From: Lacrimispora saccharolytica
GTDB taxonomy: Bacteria > Bacillota > Clostridia > Lachnospirales > Lachnospiraceae
Assembly: GCA_021531795.1 (NCBI GenBank)
Contig: JADYUL010000001.1
Location: forward strand, 310,001 to 374,000
Direction: 5' to 3'
DNA length: 64,000 nucleotides
Shown: positions 8,000-17,619 of the stretch, one piece after another
How the letters are laid out: each line of letters starts with the position of its first letter
Position numbering within the stretch: the first letter of the stretch is position 1
Notes under the pieces: model-generated
Databases searched by the model: none
Told to the model about the DNA's origin: nothing
What the model saw: only the letters and a program-made list of their open reading frames with translations
Made by a program: the position numbers and the translations under genes

Positions 8000-10900
8000 A
8001 TGCCGAAATTCAGTGTTAAGAAACCATTTACAGTATTGGTGGGCGTAATAATTGCAGTGGTTATAGGAATTGTCAGCTTGTTTAAGATGCCGCTTGACCT
8101 ATTGCCTGAAATCAACCTGCCCTATCTTCTTGTTATCACAACCTATCCCGGCGCCAGCCCGGAGAAGGTGGAGGAGGATGTATGTAAACCGATGGAGAGC
8201 GCTCTCGGAACAGTAACCGGCGTTGAAAACGTCTACGGTATCTGTAACGAGAACTACGCAATGGTTGAGTTGGAGTTCCAGGATGGAACCAACCTTGACA
8301 GCGCTATGGTCAAGGTAACAAGTGCGCTCAACACACTGCAGGCCAGTCTTCCCGAAGACTGCGGCACTCCGTCTGTCATAGAGATCGGCACTGACCTTAT
8401 GGCGAGCGAATACCTTGCTGTCAGCATGGAGGGAATGTCGATTGAGGAGCTCACCCAGTTCGTGAAGGATGAGATTACCCCGACTTACGAGCGCCAGGAG
8501 GGCGTTGCTTCTGTATCAGAGCTTGGTCTTGTCGAGAAGTCGATACAGGTAGAGCTTAATGAGGAAAAAGTGCGAGTATTGAATGACAAGATACTCGCAA
8601 GTCTTGATTCGTCCTTTGCTGATGCTCTTGAGCAACTGGATGATGCCAAGAAGCAGCTAAATGATTCTACAGAGACCCTACAGGAGAGCAAGGATAAACT
8701 TATAGATTCCCAGGCTGACCTTAACGAAAGCAAGCAGGATCTCATTGACGGTCAGGCTGAGCTTAATACCAAGAAGGGCGAGCTTGCCCAGAGCGAAATC
8801 GACCTTGAAGAAAGCAAGGATGAAATAAATGACGGTATTGAATCATTAAATAAGGGCAGGGAAGAAGCATATAACCAACTTGCCGAATTATCCCTTAAGA
8901 TGGATGAGGCTGCGCAGCAGATAGCTTCAATAAAGGCTACAATTAGTCAAAAAGAAAATGAAGCCCCCTCACTTAATGACCTTCAGAATGCTCTTGCTGA
9001 TAGGCAAAGGGATTATGAAAATAAGAAAAGCATATTTGAATCCAAAGATCCATCGGATCCAGATTACCAAACTGCATCAGATGAATACAACGCAGCTCTA
9101 TCAGCTTTAAATACGGCACAAAATGCGTTGAATACTAAGCAGGCTGAACTGGCTCCATATCGTGCCAGCCTTGCCACAATCGAAGAAAACTATAAAGCCA
9201 CAGAAAAAGCCAAACTCGAAGCCTCATCAAAGATGGGCTCTATGGACGCACAGCTTTCCATTGCCAAAACTCAGCTTGAGTCTGCAGACGAACAGATTGC
9301 GTCAGGTCAGAAGAGTATAGATGATGCTCAGGAGCAGATAGATGACGGTTGGGAATCACTGGCCGACGGACAGAAGCAGATAGACGACGGATGGGAGGAT
9401 CTGGCTGACGGACAGAAGCAGTTAAGTGACGGCTGGGAAGATTATTATGACGGAGTTAAGACCTATGAGAAGCAGAGAGCGGAGGCTGAGAAGAAGGCTA
9501 ATGCTGATGACCTGCTTAAACTTGAGACTCTGGCACAGTTGATCTATGCCCAGAACTTTGAGATGCCTGCGGGATATGTCGATGATGAATTGGACAACTC
9601 GTGGCTGATTAAGGTTGGTCAGAATTACGAAGAGGTGGATGAACTCGGTGACATAGTACTGTGCAACATTCATTATGTCGGAGATGTTAAGCTTGGCGAT
9701 GTTGCAGACATCACTGTAATAGATAATTCCGAAGACAGTTATGTAAGACTTGATGGCGAGCAGGGTATCATGCTCTCAATATTTAAGAGCAGTACCGCCG
9801 GCACCAACGAGGTGACCAAGGTTCTTAACGAGACCAGTGAGAAACTGATGGAGAAGTACCCGGGACTTAATGTCATGGTTATGATGGACCAGGGTGAATA
9901 CATCGATATTATTGTTAAGTCGGTACTGAATTCCATGCTTATCGGCGCATTGCTTGCAATCATAGTTCTTGCGCTTTTCCTGCGTGATGTTAAGCCGACA
10001 ATTGTAGTTGCAATCTCAATTCCGCTCAGTGTACTTGCGGCACTCATCTGCATGTACTTTAGCAAAATCTCGCTCAACATGCTTTCGCTCTCGGGACTGG
10101 CGCTTGGTATAGGTATGCTTGTGGACAACTCGATTGTCGTTATGGAGAACATCTACCGACTTAGGGCCAGGGGAATCGAAGCGCCTCGTGCGGCTGTTCA
10201 GGGAACTAAGCAGGTGGCAGGAGCCATCATTTCTTCAACATTGACTACAGTCTGCGTATTCATGCCCATGGTTTATTCGACAGGTCTGGTACGAGAACTC
10301 ATGATACCCATGTGTATGACCATAGTATTCTGTCTGATGGCGTCGCTCTTCGTTGCAATGACAGTTGTTCCGGCGGCATCTTCAACGCTGCTTAGAAACG
10401 CTAAGCCTAAGAATCATATGTGGTTTGACAAGATTCAGGATGCTTACGGCAGGGCACTCGCTGTCTGCCTCAAGCACAAGTGGGCACCTATTCTAACTGC
10501 AGTCGGACTGTTAATCTTCACGGGCTTTCTCGTGATCAGAATGGGTATTGTTGTCATGCCTGACATGACTATGAACCAGATCGAGGCAACCATCGAATAC
10601 CCGGACGACTATGACCGGGAAAAGTGCTACGAACTTACCGATGAAGCTCTCGATAGGCTACTCACTGTGGAAGGGCTCGGAAGTATCGGAATACTCGGAG
10701 GTGATGAAACAACAATTATTGCCAATGATGCCGGCGGGGCAGCAAACTTTAACTTCAGACATATGTCCCTAATGGCACGTACAGAAGATGAGAATGCGGG
10801 CTCGGAGGAAATAAAGAAGATACTGTCCGATATGGAAGAAGCCGTAGCGGATATGGGAATAGACTTTAAGATCAGTACTGCTTCATCAGAGATGGATTCA

Positions 10901-12085
10901 ATGATGGGCGGTTCGGGACTGAGTATCAATGTATCGGGAAGTGACCTTGATGAGTTAACAAGAATCAGTGAAGACCTTATGAATATCATTGATTCGGTTG
11001 ATGGTTACAGTGATATCTCCAACGGTTCTGAGGATGCTGACAAAGTGCTTCATTTAGTGATAGACAAGAACAAGGCCATGAGTATGGGACTGTCTGTCGC
11101 TCAGATATACAGTGAGCTTGCTGACAAGATAGACAATACTGCCGATTCGGTTACGGTGACTATGGACAACATAGATATGATGATTAAGGTTGTCGATAAT
11201 ATCGATCCGTTAACAAGAGAGAATATCCTCGACTATACCTTCACTGTAGATGCTTATGATGAGGATGACGACCAGATAACTGAGGATCATAAGCTCTCTG
11301 AGTTTGCTACTGTTGAGATTAATGACGGTATCTCAACCATTAACAGACTGAATCAGACAAGATATATAACAATAACCGCAAGTGTGGATGAGGGTTATAA
11401 CATTACACTTCTTACACGTGAACTTATGCCAATGCTTGAAGCATACGATATGCCTGATGGCTACAGACTGGATCTTGGTGGAGAGTATGATTCTGTCATG
11501 TCAATGCTCAGTCAGATGCTTCTGGTAGCCGGACTTGGATTACTGCTTATATACCTCGTAATGGTGGCACAGTTCCAGAGCTTACTGAGCCCGTTCATCG
11601 TGCTCTTCACCATTCCGCTTGCTTTTACAGGAGGATTCCTGGCACTTTGGCTTACAGGTTCGAATCTGTCGATTATAGGAATCATGGGCTTCATTGTGCT
11701 GATGGGTACGGTTGTTAACAACGGTATTGTATTCGTTGACTACACCAATCAGCTTCGAATAGGTGGAATGGACAGACATGAGGCACTAATTGCCACGGGT
11801 AAGACAAGAATGCGTCCCATCCTTATGACAGCACTTACAACAATACTGGCTGAGTGTAAGCTCATCTTCGGTGACGATATGGGTGCACAACTCGGTGGTG
11901 GTATGGCGCTTGTTATCGCGGGCGGTCTGATGTATGCAACCCTTATGACGCTGTTCATCATTCCTGTAATGTATGACATCCTCTTCAAGAGACAGCCAAC
12001 CAATGTTGATATCGGCTCTGAAGACTTAGAACAGGAGCTTGACGATGCAGGAGAGTTCATCAGACAGAATCAGTCAGCAACCTAA
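8000..12085 (+). CDS. RND family efflux permease with large coiled-coil insertion
   Basis: A 1361-residue proton-driven exporter of the AcrB/SwrC type. TM1 (PFTVLVGVIIAVVIGIVSLF) leads into the porter domain (LPYLLVITTYPGASPEKVEEDV). Residues about 205-500 are an inserted helical region with repeats of DGxxxLxDGxxQ and DGWEDLADGQKQ, resembling the repeats of YhgE/Pip-type proteins. TM bundles follow near residues 645-800 (with LALGIGMLVDNSIVVMENI, carrying the proton-relay Asp) and 1165-1330 (GFIVLMGTVVNNGIVFVDY). In a cell without outer membrane it likely exports amphiphiles or lipids. Start follows GAGGTAATAT. No membrane-fusion partner is adjacent. Confidence 0.88.
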   Translation: MPKFSVKKPFTVLVGVIIAVVIGIVSLFKMPLDLLPEINLPYLLVITTYPGASPEKVEEDVCKPMESALGTVTGVENVYGICNENYAMVELEFQDGTNLDSAMVKVTSALNTLQASLPEDCGTPSVIEIGTDLMASEYLAVSMEGMSIEELTQFVKDEITPTYERQEGVASVSELGLVEKSIQVELNEEKVRVLNDKILASLDSSFADALEQLDDAKKQLNDSTETLQESKDKLIDSQADLNESKQDLIDGQAELNTKKGELAQSEIDLEESKDEINDGIESLNKGREEAYNQLAELSLKMDEAAQQIASIKATISQKENEAPSLNDLQNALADRQRDYENKKSIFESKDPSDPDYQTASDEYNAALSALNTAQNALNTKQAELAPYRASLATIEENYKATEKAKLEASSKMGSMDAQLSIAKTQLESADEQIASGQKSIDDAQEQIDDGWESLADGQKQIDDGWEDLADGQKQLSDGWEDYYDGVKTYEKQRAEAEKKANADDLLKLETLAQLIYAQNFEMPAGYVDDELDNSWLIKVGQNYEEVDELGDIVLCNIHYVGDVKLGDVADITVIDNSEDSYVRLDGEQGIMLSIFKSSTAGTNEVTKVLNETSEKLMEKYPGLNVMVMMDQGEYIDIIVKSVLNSMLIGALLAIIVLALFLRDVKPTIVVAISIPLSVLAALICMYFSKISLNMLSLSGLALGIGMLVDNSIVVMENIYRLRARGIEAPRAAVQGTKQVAGAIISSTLTTVCVFMPMVYSTGLVRELMIPMCMTIVFCLMASLFVAMTVVPAASSTLLRNAKPKNHMWFDKIQDAYGRALAVCLKHKWAPILTAVGLLIFTGFLVIRMGIVVMPDMTMNQIEATIEYPDDYDREKCYELTDEALDRLLTVEGLGSIGILGGDETTIIANDAGGAANFNFRHMSLMARTEDENAGSEEIKKILSDMEEAVADMGIDFKISTASSEMDSMMGGSGLSINVSGSDLDELTRISEDLMNIIDSVDGYSDISNGSEDADKVLHLVIDKNKAMSMGLSVAQIYSELADKIDNTADSVTVTMDNIDMMIKVVDNIDPLTRENILDYTFTVDAYDEDDDQITEDHKLSEFATVEINDGISTINRLNQTRYITITASVDEGYNITLLTRELMPMLEAYDMPDGYRLDLGGEYDSVMSMLSQMLLVAGLGLLLIYLVMVAQFQSLLSPFIVLFTIPLAFTGGFLALWLTGSNLSIIGIMGFIVLMGTVVNNGIVFVDYTNQLRIGGMDRHEALIATGKTRMRPILMTALTTILAECKLIFGDDMGAQLGGGMALVIAGGLMYATLMTLFIIPVMYDILFKRQPTNVDIGSEDLEQELDDAGEFIRQNQSAT

Positions 12086-12102
12086 ATGACGTCCGTCTTT
12101 GA

Positions 12103-12132
12103 TTGACAACCAAGTGAATAAAATGAGATAAT
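12103..12132 (+). promoter_or_regulatory. sigma-A-type promoter of the GGDEF gene
   Basis: TTGACA (12103-12108), an 18-base spacer and GATAAT (12127-12132), about 70 bases before the start codon. It separates this gene from the RND operon. Confidence 0.6.
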
Positions 12133-12200
12133 AATCATAAGTATTGTTATAGCAGATATTTAATACAGATATCGATGTTTCGTACATTATCGGGGTTAGT

Positions 12201-15200
12201 ATGAACCAGACAGAATACGTTAGGAATTATATTGAGAATTATCTCAACAATGATGAAAGTCATATTATCTTCATCACTGACCAGAGCAACTCTTTTGGCA
12301 ACAGTGTGAAGGAGTATGACTTTTTGCATTCCAGATACGGTGATACCTATACCTATCACAGATTCGACGGGACTAAGCTTGAGGAGCCGTTTGCTCCTTT
12401 TGTACAGGTGCTCAAGTCGATGTATCTGGCATATTATGCAGACAGTATGACGGTGGAGCAGTTCGCTGAGACTTCGGGAGCCTATTCGCTTCATGCTCAG
12501 CTTATTTCGACATATCTTAAGCTTGGCAGGGCAGAGCGTGGTGAGGCAATGATTGTGTCAGAGGCTCATTATGAAAAAGAGCGAATGACTCGGTCTATTA
12601 TCAGTGCGTTGAAATATGTGTTTGCCGACAGGCAGGGACTTATTATACTCGACGGATTATGTAATTGCGGAATATCAACCTTGAGGATAATAAACAGGCT
12701 GAATCCCATACTTAAGGATACCAAACTAAAAATAATAGCTGTATACAATGAAGATATTCGCCCAAGAAAATATTGTCATGAATTGTTTGAACAGATATTA
12801 CAGGAAGCTGATGAGAATGGCAGAAGAGTTGACTTCTATGACTATGAAACAGTTCAAAGCTATGAAGACTATGTATTGTCTATTGACAGGAGGATACCTC
12901 TTGACAAGAAACGGATGGCCGATTACATCATTAAGCTTTCCAATCTGTTCTATTTCCTTAACTATGAGGATATGGAATATTATGTCAGCTATTTTTATAA
13001 GAAGATAATAGATGAGGGCATCAGGCTTACAATAGGTGATGCCTACGAATTCTACAGCTTCGCAACACGTTGTTTCATGATCTCCGGTGACTATAACAGG
13101 GCTACGATAATGTCGGAGCGTCTCTCAAGACTGTATGACAGGAAGAGAGAACCTATGAAGGATTTCGGATACAATTATGTCTGCCAGCAGCTGCATGTTC
13201 TTATGGGACAGACGGAGCTTGCAACAAAGTATGCTCTGGACTGTATGGACATTGCTAAGAAGATGGGTGATGAATTCCTGATATTCTACAGTGTTGTGAT
13301 GTATTATGAGGCCATAAACCACGGTTGGAATGATATGTTCAATGTGGCCTTAAATAAGGTGGCTACAGATGAAGAATTCATAAGTGAACTGAAGAGACAC
13401 AAGTACTACAACACTCTGGCCCATTATCTTGTCTTTAGCTGTGGCAATGATAAGGATACCATCAAAAGAATCGCTCACGGTTATGATGTTGAGCGGTATG
13501 ATGAGGCGATGGCTCTGATAGAGTTTATAGGTAATGCGGACCTTGAGATATCCGTATATACCAAATACATAGTACTGATGAATAATCTTGGCATGCACAA
13601 GGAGGTTGAGGCTTTCTATGAGAGAAAGCTTGAGGTACTTGAGAGTGTAGACAATCCCAGACGTGAGGCTAATACCTATCTGGGCAGAGGCTATGGCAAG
13701 ATTCTCAGTGAGCAGTTCGCGGAAGCAGAGGCCGATTTTATCAATGCAGTTCATATACTGTTTCGACTGGATGATGCGGAAGCGATATGTGAGGCACTCT
13801 ACAACATAGCGCTCAACAGAGCATGCGCGCAGGATTATTCCGGTGTGTCATTTATTATGAGACAGCTCATGAAAATATTGGAAGTGCTTGGCATGAATTC
13901 CCTTAAGATTTGTGACAGGGTAAAATTGCTCGGTATTTCGGCTATCGCGGCCCTTATGACGGGTGATGAATACAATTGTTTCTCACTCAGCAGAAGAGTT
14001 CGTGCGCTTGTGGATATGGATTATGAGACCAATAATCAGAGCGTAACGATCACACATAATTATGAGGAGAATCTATATATTTATGAGCTGCTATCTGCAC
14101 TTCTGGCAGCAAAGAGTGACGACGGAGATACTGCGCTACGTCATTTTGAGATAGCCTATACATTATTTGAGAAGGTATCAAATGTTGAATTCTATTCGGC
14201 CTTCATGCTGTATTCTGAGTATTATACTCAGCTTAAGAAGTTAGGGCATGATCTAAAGGCAAGCGAGATTATGGTTGAGGCGGCTGCCTATTGCGAGAGG
14301 AATGATAAGCCTATTACATATAAGCTTATCAGGGAGCGCATAGAGAACGGTAAGGTGGAGCCTCTTCTTACCGAGGCGCCGTTTACTGATTATGCCATTA
14401 AGAAGATCAACAGACTGGCCAAGGATGTGGGCAAGGACAGGATCATCGCCAAGCAGAAGAAAGGCATCTGGTTCTTAAGTTCCTGGCAGGAGCTTCTTAA
14501 CCACGACCTTCTTGATAAGAATATTGTTCTTGAGGATGCATTTAATTCCTTCCAGGACGGTTTCAATATGGACAGGATGCTGTATGTAAGCATAAGCGGA
14601 GAATGGTGCAGTGTGGAGTATTCCAATTACAAGGTACGCACGGACTCGCTCAGTATAATACCGTCTTTCTTCAATAAGTTTAAGTCGGAATTTGCAAGTA
14701 ACTGTATGGATAATGATTATACTCTGTATTCTTCCATGCTTGAGGTGCTGAATACCAATGTGGCATATACGATAATAGGTATTCCGGTTTTCTCTGATAA
14801 GGTGCTTATAGGTGCCTTTGTCGGTTCTGTCGGAGAGAACATCCTGAATGTTTACTCGATAAATGAAGACGACCTTGCCATTATGAAAACCGCTATAGTC
14901 CAGGTTCATAACACAATCGAGAGACTGGAAGCCAAACTAAGTATTCTTAATACGAATAAACGACTTGGAGAAATGGTCGGAACGGACTTCCTTACAGGTC
15001 TGTATAACAGACAGGGTATGGAGGAGGCCATCGATGAACTGGACAACCTTAGGTGCAACGTATCGGTAATGTATATAGATCTTGATAACTTCAAGTATTA
15101 CAATGACCACTTCGGACATGAGGTCGGTGATATGATACTAAGAGGCTTTGCCAATATTCTTAAGGAAGTAACCAATTCCGCAATAGGAGATAAAGCAGTA

Positions 15201-15497
15201 AGGTATGGTGGAGATGAGTTCGTCATTCTTCTGCCCGGCGATACCGGAGATAGGGCATCCTCTATGTCAAGAATAATCCTTAAAAAGATGAACACAGGTC
15301 TTATCAAACAGATAACCGAATATGCTGATGAGGATGTGGTTATTCCGGAGGATAAGAAGTTGTCCGGCTCGATAGGAATAGCGATTTCGGATGACGGCAA
15401 GAGAGAAAATCTGGCTGCGGCGCTCGCCAGAGCCGATGCTGCCCTCTATGAGATTAAGCGCAACGGCAAGAGCGGATATCTTGTTGGAGAAAAATAG
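12201..15497 (+). CDS. diguanylate cyclase with long TPR-like sensory region
   Basis: 1098 residues. The C-terminal 170 are a GGDEF domain: FLTGLYNRQGMEEAI, YIDLDNFKYYNDHFGHEVGD and RYGGDEFVILL with the signature at 1003-1007 intact, so it should make cyclic di-GMP. No RxxD inhibitory site is seen five residues before it. Residues about 280-720 are helical and TPR-like; residues 760-920 resemble a GAF-type fold. The N-terminus recalls the ATPase region of MalT-type regulators but has no Walker A motif. No membrane segment is seen, so it is probably cytosolic. The signal sensed is unknown. Confidence 0.85.
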   Translation: MNQTEYVRNYIENYLNNDESHIIFITDQSNSFGNSVKEYDFLHSRYGDTYTYHRFDGTKLEEPFAPFVQVLKSMYLAYYADSMTVEQFAETSGAYSLHAQLISTYLKLGRAERGEAMIVSEAHYEKERMTRSIISALKYVFADRQGLIILDGLCNCGISTLRIINRLNPILKDTKLKIIAVYNEDIRPRKYCHELFEQILQEADENGRRVDFYDYETVQSYEDYVLSIDRRIPLDKKRMADYIIKLSNLFYFLNYEDMEYYVSYFYKKIIDEGIRLTIGDAYEFYSFATRCFMISGDYNRATIMSERLSRLYDRKREPMKDFGYNYVCQQLHVLMGQTELATKYALDCMDIAKKMGDEFLIFYSVVMYYEAINHGWNDMFNVALNKVATDEEFISELKRHKYYNTLAHYLVFSCGNDKDTIKRIAHGYDVERYDEAMALIEFIGNADLEISVYTKYIVLMNNLGMHKEVEAFYERKLEVLESVDNPRREANTYLGRGYGKILSEQFAEAEADFINAVHILFRLDDAEAICEALYNIALNRACAQDYSGVSFIMRQLMKILEVLGMNSLKICDRVKLLGISAIAALMTGDEYNCFSLSRRVRALVDMDYETNNQSVTITHNYEENLYIYELLSALLAAKSDDGDTALRHFEIAYTLFEKVSNVEFYSAFMLYSEYYTQLKKLGHDLKASEIMVEAAAYCERNDKPITYKLIRERIENGKVEPLLTEAPFTDYAIKKINRLAKDVGKDRIIAKQKKGIWFLSSWQELLNHDLLDKNIVLEDAFNSFQDGFNMDRMLYVSISGEWCSVEYSNYKVRTDSLSIIPSFFNKFKSEFASNCMDNDYTLYSSMLEVLNTNVAYTIIGIPVFSDKVLIGAFVGSVGENILNVYSINEDDLAIMKTAIVQVHNTIERLEAKLSILNTNKRLGEMVGTDFLTGLYNRQGMEEAIDELDNLRCNVSVMYIDLDNFKYYNDHFGHEVGDMILRGFANILKEVTNSAIGDKAVRYGGDEFVILLPGDTGDRASSMSRIILKKMNTGLIKQITEYADEDVVIPEDKKLSGSIGIAISDDGKRENLAAALARADAALYEIKRNGKSGYLVGEK

Positions 15498-15500
15498 TAC

Positions 15501-15529
15501 TTGATTTATACTATTATAGGTGCTACTAT
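15501..15529 (+). promoter_or_regulatory. candidate promoter of the rimP-infB operon
   Basis: TTGATT (15501-15506), 17-base spacer, TACTAT (15524-15529). The start point would be near 15536, which places the following terminator inside the leader RNA. Confidence 0.5.
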
Positions 15530-15553
15530 AGTTATGTTAATGATTTAGTAATG

Positions 15554-15581
15554 AAGGTGAACCGACGAGGTTCACCTTTTT
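15554..15581 (+). terminator. intrinsic terminator in the rimP leader (possible attenuator)
   Basis: A perfect 10-bp stem (AAGGTGAACC / GGTTCACCTT) with 5-base loop GACGA and a T-run. It lies after the candidate promoter and 20 bases before rimP, so it may attenuate the operon. The plainer alternative is that it ends the GGDEF transcript and the operon promoter lies elsewhere. Confidence 0.8.
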
Positions 15582-15601
15582 GTTGCGATTTAGGAGAGGC
15601 T

Positions 15602-16063
15602 ATGGGTAGAAAGGAATATGAGAGTCGTACCGAGGAACTGCTTAAACCCATTGTGGACAGTCTCGGTCTTAGAATCTATGATGTCGAATATGTTAAAGAA
15701 GGCAGTGATTATTATCTGAGAGCATATATTGACAAGGACGGTGGAGTTACGATCGATGACTGCGAGGCAGTGAGCAGGGCGCTTAATGTTAAGCTGGATG
15801 AAGAGGATTACGTGAAGGATGCTTACATTTTGGAGGTCAGCAGTCCGGGACTTGGAAGGAAGCTTAGCAGGGAGAGACACTTTATACAGAGTATGGGTGA
15901 AGAGATTGAGATCAAGACCTATAAGCCCATAGACAACAGCAAGGAATTCGTGGGAATTCTAAAAGGATACAATAACGGAGATGTTACCATTGAGACAGAA
16001 GACGGTGACAGAACCTTTGTTAAGGATGACATAGCCGGTGTAAGGCTCACAATAGATTTCTGA
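15602..16063 (+). CDS. rimP: ribosome maturation factor RimP
   Basis: 153 residues; helps late assembly of the 30S subunit. Motifs: DSLGLRIYDVEYVKEGSDYYLRAYIDKDGGVTIDDCEAVSR and LEVSSPGLGRKLSRERHF, with the SH3-like C-terminal domain. The ATG at 15602 is chosen because TAGGAGAGGCT precedes it; an in-frame ATG at 15551 would translate the terminator hairpin. First gene of the rimP-nusA-ylxQ-infB-rbfA operon. Confidence 0.93.
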   Translation: MGRKEYESRTEELLKPIVDSLGLRIYDVEYVKEGSDYYLRAYIDKDGGVTIDDCEAVSRALNVKLDEEDYVKDAYILEVSSPGLGRKLSRERHFIQSMGEEIEIKTYKPIDNSKEFVGILKGYNNGDVTIETEDGDRTFVKDDIAGVRLTIDF

Positions 16064-16082
16064 TAGGGAGGATAATTGGACA

Positions 16083-17225
16083 ATGAATAAGGAACTTGTG
16101 GAAGCACTCAACGTACTTGAAAGCGAGAAGGAGATCAGCAAAGAGACATTATTTGCCACTATTGAGGACTCACTTCTTATCGCCTGCAAGAATCATTTCG
16201 GCAAGGCAGATAATGTTAAGGCTGAGATTGACAGAGAAACAGGCGATTTTCATGTATATGCTGAGAAGACTGTAGTGGAGAAAGCATCTGACATAGAGGA
16301 TGACCTTGAGCAGATAGCACTTGATGAGGCAATCAAGCTTGCAGGTGCTGCTGAGGTGGGCGACGTGGTTAAGGTTGAGATCAAGTCTAAGGACTTCGGC
16401 CGTATCGCTGTGCAGATAGCTAAGAATGTTATCCTCCAGAAGATCCGTGAGGAGGAGAGAACTGTGATCTATAATCAGTTCAATGAGAAGGAGAAGCAGG
16501 TTGTTACAGGTATCGTTCAAAGATATGTTGGCAACAACATCTCCATTAACCTTGGTAAGGCGGATGCCCTGCTTAATGAGAGCGAGCAGGTTAAGACAGA
16601 GCACTTCAAACCCACAGACAGGATCAAGGTATATATTGTAGAGGTTAAGAATACCAACAAGGGACCGAGAATCTTAGTCAGTCGTACTCATCCTGAACTT
16701 GTACGCAAGCTCTTTGAGGCAGAGGTTGCAGAGATTCAGGACGGTACAGTTGAGATTAAGAGTATTGCACGAGAAGCCGGAAGCCGTACCAAGATGGCTG
16801 TATGGAGCAACAACCCCATGGTAGATCCCGTAGGTGCCTGCGTAGGTATGAACGGTGTAAGAGTTAATTCTATTGTGGATGAGCTCAGAGGTGAAAAGAT
16901 TGATATTGTCTGCTGGGATGAGAACCCCGGTAACCTTATTCAGAACGCACTGTCACCTGCTAAGATCGTAGCGGTTTTTGCAGACCCGGATGAGAAGACA
17001 GCCAAGGTTGTTGTACCTGATTATCAGTTGAGCCTTGCAATCGGTAAGGAAGGACAGAATGCCCGCCTTGCAGCAAGACTTACAGGATATAAGATTGATA
17101 TTAAGAGCGAGACTCAGGCTAAGGATGCTCCCGGATTCCGTTATGAGGATTATATGGATGAGTTCGATGAGTATGATGACGGCGAGTATGAGTACGTTGA
17201 GGAAGAGGGCGATATCCAGGAATAA
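16083..17225 (+). CDS. nusA: transcription termination/antitermination protein NusA
   Basis: 380 residues. N-terminal RNA-polymerase-binding domain, S1 domain (GIVQRYVGNNISINLGKADALL), then two KH domains (GACVGMNGVRVNSIVDELRGEKIDIV; SLAIGKEGQNARLAARLTGYKIDI). It lacks the C-terminal repeats of enterobacterial NusA, as usual in Firmicutes, and ends in an acidic Asp/Glu/Tyr tail. Modulates pausing and intrinsic termination. The start follows GGGAGGATAATTGGACA. Confidence 0.95.
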   Translation: MNKELVEALNVLESEKEISKETLFATIEDSLLIACKNHFGKADNVKAEIDRETGDFHVYAEKTVVEKASDIEDDLEQIALDEAIKLAGAAEVGDVVKVEIKSKDFGRIAVQIAKNVILQKIREEERTVIYNQFNEKEKQVVTGIVQRYVGNNISINLGKADALLNESEQVKTEHFKPTDRIKVYIVEVKNTNKGPRILVSRTHPELVRKLFEAEVAEIQDGTVEIKSIAREAGSRTKMAVWSNNPMVDPVGACVGMNGVRVNSIVDELRGEKIDIVCWDENPGNLIQNALSPAKIVAVFADPDEKTAKVVVPDYQLSLAIGKEGQNARLAARLTGYKIDIKSETQAKDAPGFRYEDYMDEFDEYDDGEYEYVEEEGDIQE

Positions 17226-17286
17226 TCCCGGGGGATCGGATTGGCAACGTAAGGACAGCTTCAGAGGTTTGATTGAGGTAATATGA

Positions 17287-17619
17287 TTGAAAAATGACAG
17301 AGTACTGGCTCTTCTTGGACTGGCGAACAAGGCCAAGGGAGTAGCAAGCGGAGAATTTGCATGCGAATGTGCAATTAAGGACGGAAAAGCCCATGTGGTA
17401 ATCGTAGGATGCGATGCTTCGGATAATACAAAAAAGAAGTTCAGGAATTCCTGCGAATATTACGGGGTTCCGTATTATGAATATGCCACCAAGGAAGAAC
17501 TTGGACGTCATATCGGCAAGGAGATGAGAGCAAGCGTGGCTGTGACCAACGCAGGTCTTGCCGGATCACTCATCAAACTTTTGGATTCATCGAATTTAGG
17601 AGGTAGTATAGATGGCTAA
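17287..17619 (+). CDS. ylxQ: L7Ae/L30e-family protein YlxQ
   Basis: 110 residues of the L7Ae/L30e RNA-binding family: [37 protein letters not shown]. The likely start is TTG at 17287, with GAGG eight bases before it; the nearby ATG at 17283 opens a five-codon frame only. Overlaps infB by eight bases. ylxR (DUF448), normally between nusA and ylxQ, is absent: the 61 bases there have no recognisable DUF448 sequence. Function in the family: probable K-turn RNA binding on ribosomes, poorly defined. Confidence 0.85.
   Translation: MKNDRVLALLGLANKAKGVASGEFACECAIKDGKAHVVIVGCDASDNTKKKFRNSCEYYGVPYYEYATKEELGRHIGKEMRASVAVTNAGLAGSLIKLLDSSNLGGSIDG

Noticed and set aside
15551-15601. Longer RimP start at 15551
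   Set aside because: It would translate the terminator hairpin; the ATG at 15602 has a good ribosome site and family length.
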